Source of the DNA: DATBAK01 sp036787815
GTDB lineage: Bacteria; Actinomycetota; Acidimicrobiia; IMCC26256; PALSA-610
DNA length: 11,472 nucleotides
Assembly: GCA_036787815.1 (NCBI GenBank)
Contig: DAIQOP010000121.1
Span: 1-11,472, forward strand
Direction: 5' to 3'
In this document: positions 6,170 to 11,472 of the stretch, one piece after another
Layout: every line of letters starts with the position of its first letter
Numbering within the stretch: the first letter of the stretch is position 1
Program-made: the position numbers and the translations under genes
Notes under the pieces: generated by a model
Seen by the model: only the letters and a program-made list of their open reading frames with translations
Database searches by the model: none
Told to the model about the DNA's origin: nothing

Positions 6170-7374
6170 ACGCGAACGAGATCATCGAACGGCGGGCCTG
6201 CATCAGTGGGGTGGGGCAATCCGACGTCGGCCGCCGGCTCGGGCGCGACCCGTTGGAGCTCACCCTCGACGCGTGCCTCGGTGCGATCGACGACGCAGGG
6301 TTGACGACCGCCGACATCGACGGCGTCTCGACCTACCCCGGACCGATGGGGACGCCCGCGGGCTTCAGCGCCGCGGGCGCGTACGACGTGATGGACGCGT
6401 TGCGGCTCAACTGCGGTTGGTACAACAGCGGGCTCGAGACGTCGGGCCAGCTGGGTTCGGTGATCAACGCGTGCCTCGCCGTCGCGTCCGGTCTCGCCAA
6501 CCACGTGCTCTGCTTCCGCAGCGTGTTCGAGGGCAGCGCGCAGGGTGAGAAGGGGCGCTCCGCGGTCATGCCGGGGGGCGGTGGCGGCGGCAGCTTCAAG
6601 GCCAGCGGGTTCATGGAGTGGAACCTCGTGTTCTCGTCGCCCTCGGCCGCGATCTGGATCGCCATGTTCGCGCAGCGTCACTTCCACGACTACGGCACGA
6701 CGCGCGAGCAGTTGGCGTGGATCGCGCTCAACGCCCGCCGCAACGCGGCGCTCAACCCGAAGGCCATCTACACCGCGCCGATGACGATGGCCGACTACCT
6801 CGACGCCCGCATGATCACGACGCCGTTCTGTCTCTACGACTGCGACGTGCCCTGCGACGGGGGCACCGCGGTCATCGTCTCGCGCATCGACCGCGCCAAG
6901 GACCTGCGCAAGCCGCCGCTCCGGGTCGAGGCGGTCGGCTCGGCGATTCACGGGCGCCCGTCGTGGGATCAGTTCGACGACCTGTCGACGATGGCCAACC
7001 GCGACGCGGCCGCGCAGATGTGGACCCGCACCGACCTCAAGCCGAGCGACGTGCAGCTGCTCGAGGCCTACGACGGCTTCTCTTTCATCACGCTCTCATG
7101 GATCGAGGCGCTCGGCTTCTGCAAGGTGGGGGAGGGCGGGCCGTTCATCGACGGCGGCACGCGGATCGCGCGCGACGGCGAGCTACCGCTCAACACGCAC
7201 GGCGGGCAGCTCTCCGCGGGCCGGTTGCACGGCTACGGATTCCTCCACGAGGCGGCGACCCAGATGTGGGGCGAAGCCGGCGACCGCCAGGTCGCGCGCG
7301 TTCCCGAGGTCGCGGTCGCGGCAGCGGGCGGCGGGAACACCTGCGGCTGCCTCCTGCTCGTCAAGGATTCCTGA
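6166..7374 (+). CDS. Ltp-type thiolase-superfamily protein, probable acyl-CoA retro-aldolase
   Basis: A 402-residue member of the SCP-x/lipid-transfer thiolase group. At the thiolase nucleophile position, where CASG is expected, the sequence is ETSG (91-94), so the reactive cysteine is missing and ordinary thiolysis is unlikely. The C-terminal half keeps family landmarks: EAYDGF (Y302), NTHGG (H345), HGYGF (Y357) and a terminal GGGNTCG. Ltp2-type aldolases of steroid side-chain degradation use a rebuilt, tyrosine-based thiolase site, and Y302 and Y357 are candidates for it. Residues 137-142 are six consecutive glycines. Overlap with the DUF35 start-stop (ATGA) suggests a two-protein aldolase. 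Expected reaction: cleavage of a beta-hydroxyacyl-CoA into a carbonyl product and a shorter acyl-CoA. A non-steroid substrate or a carrier role is possible. Confidence 0.85.
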   Translation: MNANEIIERRACISGVGQSDVGRRLGRDPLELTLDACLGAIDDAGLTTADIDGVSTYPGPMGTPAGFSAAGAYDVMDALRLNCGWYNSGLETSGQLGSVINACLAVASGLANHVLCFRSVFEGSAQGEKGRSAVMPGGGGGGSFKASGFMEWNLVFSSPSAAIWIAMFAQRHFHDYGTTREQLAWIALNARRNAALNPKAIYTAPMTMADYLDARMITTPFCLYDCDVPCDGGTAVIVSRIDRAKDLRKPPLRVEAVGSAIHGRPSWDQFDDLSTMANRDAAAQMWTRTDLKPSDVQLLEAYDGFSFITLSWIEALGFCKVGEGGPFIDGGTRIARDGELPLNTHGGQLSAGRLHGYGFLHEAATQMWGEAGDRQVARVPEVAVAAAGGGNTCGCLLLVKDS

Positions 7375-7398
7375 CCGCAAGCACGCGGGTCGACCATC

Positions 7399-7428
7399 TG
7401 GTCAGAAGTGGGACAGTTGACGTACAGT
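7399..7428 (+). promoter_or_regulatory. candidate promoter of the small membrane protein, leaderless
   Basis: TACAGT at 7423-7428 fits TANNNT and lies 7 nt before the ATG at 7436. TGGTCA at 7399-7404 (four of six matches to TTGACA) is 18 nt upstream. The -35 overlaps the inverted repeat GACCA-TC-TGGTC (7392-7403), which could be a regulator site. Confidence 0.45.
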
Positions 7429-7435
7429 GCCGCCC

Positions 7436-7678
7436 ATGCGTCGCATTTCTCCCATCTCGTGGGTGCTCATCGTCCTGGGTGTCGTGTTCCTCGTGGTAGG
7501 CGTGATCTACCTGACGACGACTCCGCCGAACCTGCCGGGCTTCATCCCCGGTCACATCACGGCGAAGCCCGGCCACAAGTACAACCAGAAGTACAGCAAG
7601 CGCGGCATCGCTGCGTTCGCCGTTGCGGTAGCCGCGTTCGTCGGCGTCTACTACAACGACTTCCGGCACCGTCACTAG
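7436..7678 (+). CDS. small membrane protein with two predicted helices, unknown function
   Basis: An 80-residue protein. The first hydrophobic helix is about 8-27 and the second about 57-73. Between them is a proline/glycine-rich then basic loop (PPNLPGFIPGH, then KPGHKYNQKYSKR). The N-terminus is MRR and the C-terminus is RHRH. I recognise no family. It has its own likely promoter and follows the thiolase-family gene by 61 bp, so it may be unrelated to the catabolic run. Its TAG stop shares the palindrome CTAG with the stop of the converging dehydrogenase gene. Hydropathy and codon use look genuine. Confidence 0.65.
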   Translation: MRRISPISWVLIVLGVVFLVVGVIYLTTTPPNLPGFIPGHITAKPGHKYNQKYSKRGIAAFAVAVAAFVGVYYNDFRHRH

Positions 7679-8805
7679 CGGTCGGCGAGCACCACGTCGG
7701 CGAGCGCCTCGAGCGCATCGTCGGCGGAACCGAGGGTGTACGCGAGCGACAGCAGGCGCTTGTAGTACAGGTGGATGTCGTGCTCCCACGTGAAGCCGAT
7801 GCCGCCGAACACCTGTATCGCGCTGCCGCCCAGCTGGGGGAACGCCTCGCTCGCGTAGGCCTTCGCCATCGTCGCGGCGCGGTGCGCCTCGTGCGGCGCG
7901 GCCTCGTCGGCCGCCCAACATGCGTAGTAGCCCGCGGCGCGTCCGAGCTCGACCGCGCGGAGCATGTCGGCGCACAGGTGCTGCACGGCCTGGAACGATC
8001 CGATCGGGTGGTCGAACGCGACGCGCTCCTTCGCGTACTCCACCGCGAGCTCGAGGGCCCGTGCGGCGGCGCCCACACCGTCGATGACCGACGCCACCGC
8101 CATGCGATCCACGGTGCGCGCGACGGCCGCGGATGCGTCGCCCGTGCCGAGGCGCCGGCCCGGCGCGCCGTCGAACGTGATCTCGCCCTGCTTGCGGGTG
8201 CCGTCGACGGTGGGAGTGGGGGTGACCACGACACCGCCCGACGCCGTCTGCACCGCGAACACGGCGGTGCCCGTCTCCCCGGCGACCGAAGCGGTGACGA
8301 GCACGACGTCGCTCCCGACCGCGTCGGGCACATGGACCTTCGTGCCGTCGAGCACCCAGCCTTCTCCGAGGCGGCGTGCGGTCGTGGTCGGTGCGTCGAT
8401 CGCGAAGCGACGCCCCGGTTCGAGCAGCGCAACGGTGCCGACGACCGAGCCCGTCGCCATCGCGGGGAGGAGGAACTCGTGCTCACGCGGTGATCCCGCA
8501 CCGAGCGCGAGAGAGACCGCACCGATCGCCGACGCGAGGAACGGGCCCGGATGCACTACCCGACCCAGCTCTTCGAGCACCACCGCCGCGTCGACCATTC
8601 CGGTTCGTCCCGCGCCGCCGTACTCCTCGGGCACGAGCAGCCCGACGACCCCGAGCTCCGCGAGCGCGTCCCACACCTCGGGCCGGCGGTTGTCGGGCCC
8701 GTCGAGGAGCGGACGCACGTAGCCGGCGACCGGCGCGCGGTCGGCGAGGAAGCGCCGCACCGAATCGCGCAGCAGCTCCTGGTCGTCGGAGAACTCGAAG
8801 TCCAC
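7675..8805 (-). CDS. acyl-CoA dehydrogenase, beta-like subunit without the EPG-x-GSD motif
   Basis: A 376-residue protein starting at GTG 8805, with GGAG 5 nt upstream. The N-terminal helices (FSDDQELLRDSVRRFL) and VPEEYGGAG (58-66) are standard for the family. The middle domain has no SEPGAGSD-type FAD motif. The C-terminal domain keeps KERVAFDHPIGSFQAVQH (259-276) and QVFGGIGFTWEHD (331-343), which would complete a partner's FAD site. Within the first motif the usual QFG is AFD, a departure from the fused protein. This is the profile of the non-catalytic partner in alpha2beta2 ChsE-type enzymes. The likely partner is the divergent alpha-like gene at 8883. Alone it is unlikely to be a working dehydrogenase. 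It ends tail-to-tail with the small membrane protein. Confidence 0.87.
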   Translation of the reverse strand: MDFEFSDDQELLRDSVRRFLADRAPVAGYVRPLLDGPDNRRPEVWDALAELGVVGLLVPEEYGGAGRTGMVDAAVVLEELGRVVHPGPFLASAIGAVSLALGAGSPREHEFLLPAMATGSVVGTVALLEPGRRFAIDAPTTTARRLGEGWVLDGTKVHVPDAVGSDVVLVTASVAGETGTAVFAVQTASGGVVVTPTPTVDGTRKQGEITFDGAPGRRLGTGDASAAVARTVDRMAVASVIDGVGAAARALELAVEYAKERVAFDHPIGSFQAVQHLCADMLRAVELGRAAGYYACWAADEAAPHEAHRAATMAKAYASEAFPQLGGSAIQVFGGIGFTWEHDIHLYYKRLLSLAYTLGSADDALEALADVVLADR

Positions 8806-8844
8806 CCGTGCTCCGTTCGTCCGAGCGCACGCGTCGGGCGCCGA

Positions 8845-8874
8845 TTGCTGACACGCGTGTCGGAAAACTACCCT
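8845..8874 (+). promoter_or_regulatory. candidate promoter of the alpha-like dehydrogenase, leaderless
   Basis: TACCCT at 8869-8874 fits TANNNT and lies 8 nt before the ATG at 8883. TTGCTG at 8845-8850 is a possible -35 with an 18-nt spacer. No Shine-Dalgarno precedes the ATG. The perfect palindrome at 8850-8861 fills much of the spacer, an ideal place for a repressor. Confidence 0.5.
8850..8861. promoter_or_regulatory. perfect 12-bp palindrome between divergent dehydrogenases; candidate operator
   Basis: GACACGCGTGTC is identical on both strands. It lies in the 77-bp gap between the two divergent dehydrogenase genes, between the putative -35 and -10 of the plus-strand gene. One pair beyond a single mismatch is again complementary (8848/8863). 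A second ACGCGT core is at 8829-8834, 24 bp away. The site could let one dimeric regulator control both subunits. Confidence 0.55.
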
Positions 8875-8882
8875 CGCCGCCG

Positions 8883-10076
8883 ATGCGCCTGCAGTACGAA
8901 GCCACCGACGAGGCGTTCCGCGCCGAGCTGATCGCCTGGCTGGAGGCCAACTGCCCGCCGCGGGAGGTGCTCCGGCAACCGAAGCTGTCGAGCGCGCACC
9001 TTCCCGACTGGGCGCGTGGGTGGCAGCGCACACTCTTCGACGGCGGGTGGCTCGTACCCGGCTGGCCCCCCGAGCTCGGTGGGCGCGATGCGACGCCGGT
9101 GCAGCAGATGATCTACTTCGAGGAGATGTCGCGGCGCGAGATCCCGCGTTCGCTCAACCCGCAGGCGCTCGGCATCATCGCCCCGTCGATCCGCGACTAC
9201 GGCACGGACGACCAGCGCGAGCGGTTCCTCGTCCCGACGCTGCGGGCCGAGATCGCGTGGTGCCTCGGCATGAGCGAGCCCGGCGCGGGCAGCGATCTCG
9301 CCGGGCTCTCGACCCGAGCGGTGCTCGACGGCGACGACTTCGTGGTGAACGGGCAGAAGGTCTGGACATCGGGCGCGCATCACGCCGACTGGTGCCTGTG
9401 CTTCGTGCGTACCGATCCGGACGCGCCGAAGCACAAGGGGATCTCCGCGCTGCTCATCGAGATGCGGTCGCCCGGGGTGGAGACGCGGCCGTTCCCCGAG
9501 CTGTCGGAGATGGACTTCTGCGATTTCAACGAGGTCTTCCTCACCGACGTGCACGTGCCGCGCGCCAATCTCGTCGGCCCGCTGCACGGGGGTTGGCCGA
9601 TCACCCAGGGATCGCTCGCGCACGAGCGCGCGATGCTCTGGATCGACTACGCGTACAGCCTCCAGCGAGCAGTACAGGCGATGATTGGCCTCGCGGACCG
9701 GGCCGTGCCCGGCGGCGGTCGACTCGGCGACGACGACCGCTTCCGCGACGCGGTCGCATCGTTCTACGTCGACTCCCAGGCGCTGCTCACAATGGGGTAC
9801 CGCGGCTTCTCGAAGTTCATGGCCGGCAAGTCGTCGCCGGAGCACTCGTTGCTGAAGCTCTACGGCAGTGAGTCGGTCCAGCGGTGCCTGCTCGCGGCCA
9901 CGGAGATGCTCGGTCCCGAGCTCGTCGACCTCGACTTCCTCGGTCCGCAGATGTGGCGCGAGGGCTCGTGGGCGATCCAGTACCTGCGCTCGTTCGGCGC
10001 CACGATCCCCGGCGGCACCAGCGAGATCCAGCGCAACATCATCGCCGAACGGGTGCTGGGCCTGCCGCGCTCATGA
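8883..10076 (+). CDS. acyl-CoA dehydrogenase, alpha-like catalytic subunit
   Basis: A 397-residue protein with the FAD motif SEPGAGSD (131-138), GQKVWTSGAHHADW after it, a helix-G glutamate E248 (AHERA) as likely catalytic base, and PGGTSEIQRN near the end, where G377 replaces the MCAD-type catalytic Glu. It ends with the common IIAERVLGLPR. It closely parallels the C-terminal half of the fused enzyme but is a separate gene. The partner that would complete the FAD site is probably the divergent beta-like gene. The pair resembles ChsE1-ChsE2 and ChsE4-ChsE5 of mycobacterial cholesterol breakdown, though the substrate is not determined. The ATG at 8883 is supported by the TANNNT box; the upstream open frame is antisense to the beta gene. 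Its stop overlaps the next start as ATGA. Confidence 0.9.
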   Translation: MRLQYEATDEAFRAELIAWLEANCPPREVLRQPKLSSAHLPDWARGWQRTLFDGGWLVPGWPPELGGRDATPVQQMIYFEEMSRREIPRSLNPQALGIIAPSIRDYGTDDQRERFLVPTLRAEIAWCLGMSEPGAGSDLAGLSTRAVLDGDDFVVNGQKVWTSGAHHADWCLCFVRTDPDAPKHKGISALLIEMRSPGVETRPFPELSEMDFCDFNEVFLTDVHVPRANLVGPLHGGWPITQGSLAHERAMLWIDYAYSLQRAVQAMIGLADRAVPGGGRLGDDDRFRDAVASFYVDSQALLTMGYRGFSKFMAGKSSPEHSLLKLYGSESVQRCLLAATEMLGPELVDLDFLGPQMWREGSWAIQYLRSFGATIPGGTSEIQRNIIAERVLGLPRS

Positions 10077-10798
10077 CCGAACCGCTCGCGACCGAGCCGA
10101 CCGAACGCGTGCTGAGCGCCGCCGAGATCGAGAAGATGCAGACGCCGCTCTGGGAGCAGGCGAAGGCCGCACTGGACGCGGGCGACTCCGAGGACGCGCG
10201 TGCGCTGATCGATCGCGCGGTCGCGCAGTGGGCGAGCCTCAAGGACTACTCGATCAACTGGATCACCACGTTGCTCACCTTCATCGCCGACGAGCTCGGT
10301 GAAGAGGCGGTGGAGCGCGCGCTGCGGAAGACCGGCGACGAGTTCGTACGGCCCCGGCGCGCGACGGGGCGCGACTGGGGCGAGCTGCCGGCCGCGCAAC
10401 GCGCCAAGGTGATCGCGCGTTCGATGCTCGCGAACATGGGCGAGGTCGAGGTCGACGAGGACGACGAGAAGATCGTGCTCTCGTTCCGGTGCGGCAGCGG
10501 TGGCAAGCTCATCGACGACGGCCGCTACGAAGGTGAGCATCCGTACCGCGTGCTGCGCGAGACGTCGGGGCGCACCTTCATGCGCGACGAGCTCTGGGTC
10601 TACTGCGCGCACTGCTCGGTGAACAACGAGATCCAACCGGTCGAGTGGGGCGAATCTCCCACGAGCATCGAGTACCCGCCGACGAAGCCCGGTGAGCGTT
10701 GCGTCCACCACGTCTACAAGGACGTTGCCGAGACCCCCGTCGAGGCGTTCACGCGCATCGGTAAGGAACCGCCGGGAGCTACGGGCTCCAACCCGTGA
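10073..10798 (+). CDS. unrecognised Cys/His-containing protein, coupled to the dehydrogenase
   Basis: A 241-residue soluble protein whose ATG overlaps the dehydrogenase stop (ATGA). Residues 15-90 look helical and amphipathic, with DAGDSEDARALIDRAVAQW resembling a repeat helix pair. The second half holds clustered potential metal ligands: C140 (FRCGSGG), C178, H180 and C181 (YCAHCSVNNE), C210 (GERC) and H212/H213. Three separated Cys/His groups suggest one zinc or iron site, or catalytic thiols. No transmembrane segment or signal peptide is seen. I do not recognise the family. Tight coupling suggests it acts with the dehydrogenase pair, perhaps on the same CoA intermediates or as an assembly factor; this is inference. 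Its 3' end overlaps the converging GrpB-family gene by 20 bp. Confidence 0.8.
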   Translation: MTEPLATEPTERVLSAAEIEKMQTPLWEQAKAALDAGDSEDARALIDRAVAQWASLKDYSINWITTLLTFIADELGEEAVERALRKTGDEFVRPRRATGRDWGELPAAQRAKVIARSMLANMGEVEVDEDDEKIVLSFRCGSGGKLIDDGRYEGEHPYRVLRETSGRTFMRDELWVYCAHCSVNNEIQPVEWGESPTSIEYPPTKPGERCVHHVYKDVAETPVEAFTRIGKEPPGATGSNP

Positions 10799-11351
10799 CC
10801 GCGGCCCACGTCTCCGCGATCGTCTCGACCAGATCGACCACCGGGTCCTTCACGTCGGCGTAGGCGCCGATCCCGTTCACCTCGGCGGCGAGACTGCGTT
10901 TGAACGCGGCGTAGGCCGGCACCGAGTCGGGGTGGGCGCGGAACCAATCGCGGAACAAGAGCGCGAGCCGCTCGTTGGGTGAACCGTGCAGTCGCAGGTG
11001 CAGGTTGACGTCGCCGTCGGGATGGTCGCGCCGGGAGAAGCACCGCTTGATCCAACGTTCCGGATCGTCGAGCAGGCCGGCCGGCACGTGGTCGTGGTCG
11101 TAGGGCCGCCGGGCGAAGCCGAGCGCGCCGAGGGATGCATCGAGGGCGGCGGCGGCGGCGTCGAGGTCGTCGACCGTGGCCTGCAGGTCGATGACGTCTC
11201 TGGCCGCCATGCCGGGGATCGCCGTGCTCCCGATGTGCTCGACGCGCTCCACCGTGCCGCCCGATGCCGCGAGCACGAGCTCGATCACCGCCTCCGCTCG
11301 GCGTGGCCACGAGGGGTCGTAGTCGGAGATCGTGATGCGCGCTGCTGTCAT
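10779..11351 (-). CDS. GrpB / UPF0157 family protein (nucleotidyltransferase-like fold)
   Basis: A 190-residue protein. VEHIGSTAIPGM (37-48) followed by RDVIDLQ (51-57) is the family signature, with the GS motif and acidic residues of the nucleotidyltransferase fold. The C-terminal part has the conserved RDWFRAHPDSVPAYAAFK segment. The family also occurs fused to dephospho-CoA kinase in some actinobacteria; here it stands alone. Its biochemical role is not established. It converges with the Cys/His protein gene and overlaps it by 20 bp. No good Shine-Dalgarno precedes the ATG at 11351. CATAGT (minus strand, 11358-11363), 6 nt before the ATG, with GTGACC 16 nt further up, could be a leaderless promoter. 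Confidence 0.88.
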   Translation of the reverse strand: MTAARITISDYDPSWPRRAEAVIELVLAASGGTVERVEHIGSTAIPGMAARDVIDLQATVDDLDAAAAALDASLGALGFARRPYDHDHVPAGLLDDPERWIKRCFSRRDHPDGDVNLHLRLHGSPNERLALLFRDWFRAHPDSVPAYAAFKRSLAAEVNGIGAYADVKDPVVDLVETIAETWAAVTGWSP

Positions 11352-11381
11352 CCGGGCACTATGCCACCCGGCGCGGGCCGG

Positions 11382-11472
11382 TCACGCCGCGCACGGTGTT
11401 GGCGTGAGTCGGAGTGTGTGGGCGCGCTCGATGGCTTGGGTGATGTGGGTGCCGGTGCGGGTGGGGATGGGT
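11382..11472 (-). CDS. possible 3' end of a gene entering from the right
   Basis: A minus-strand frame is open from the window edge to a TGA at 11384-11382. It encodes 29 residues including RTGTHITQAIERAHTLRL, with coding-like character. It would end 30 bp before the GrpB-family start, on the same strand. It is too short to identify. The plus strand of this stretch reads as tryptophan/valine low complexity and is less convincing. Confidence 0.35.
   Translation of the reverse strand, partial: PIPTRTGTHITQAIERAHTLRLTPTPCAA

Noticed and set aside
8376..8882. N-terminal extension of the alpha-like dehydrogenase
   Set aside because: It is antisense to the beta-like dehydrogenase and low complexity; the family N-terminus begins at the ATG at 8883.
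11405..11472. Plus-strand GTG-started frame at the right edge
   Set aside because: It is Trp/Val/Met-rich low complexity; the minus-strand frame over the same bases looks more like protein.

Overview
This is a GC-rich, densely coding window with GTG starts, 1-4 bp gene overlaps and several probable leaderless start sites (a TANNNT box 6-8 nt before the start codon). It fits an actinobacterial chromosome. The mix of paired acyl-CoA dehydrogenases, DUF35 proteins and an Ltp-type thiolase would suit Mycobacteriales or Acidimicrobiia, but the lineage is a guess. There are no tRNAs, rRNAs, transposases or CRISPR arrays, and no gene-free stretch over 300 bases.

Left edge (1-1832, minus strand): an integral membrane protein of the UPF0104 / lysylphosphatidylglycerol-synthase TM family, then a SAM-dependent methyltransferase that runs off the window. 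The membrane protein's start region carries a 33-nt direct repeat that duplicates its own start codon.

Core (1874-7374, plus strand): a three-cysteine ferredoxin; a 734-aa fused double acyl-CoA dehydrogenase; a MaoC-type enoyl-CoA hydratase; a DUF35 (zinc ribbon plus OB fold) protein; a cysteine-free carboxymuconolactone-decarboxylase-like protein; a second DUF35 protein; and an Ltp-type thiolase-superfamily protein without the usual nucleophilic cysteine. This set parallels the mycobacterial igr steroid side-chain module (ChsE1-ChsE2 dehydrogenase, ChsH1-ChsH2 hydratase, Ltp2-ChsH2(DUF35) aldolase). I infer a pathway that dehydrogenates an acyl-CoA, hydrates it and splits it by a retro-aldol step. 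The substrate (steroid side chain or another branched acyl-CoA) cannot be read from sequence. No P450, CoA ligase or regulator lies in the window.

Right part (7436-11351): a small two-helix membrane protein; two divergent acyl-CoA dehydrogenases that look like the separate beta (minus) and alpha (plus) subunits of the same heteromeric type that is fused upstream, facing each other across 77 bp with a perfect 12-bp palindrome; an unrecognised Cys/His-rich protein coupled to the alpha subunit by an ATGA overlap; a convergent GrpB/UPF0157 protein; and a possible 3' gene fragment at the edge.

The points most worth following are the alpha/beta dehydrogenase occurring once fused and once split, the ChsH2-like MaoC-DUF35 order encoded as two genes, the two DUF35 genes flanking a CMD-like gene, and the candidate operators at 2089-2108 and 8850-8861.
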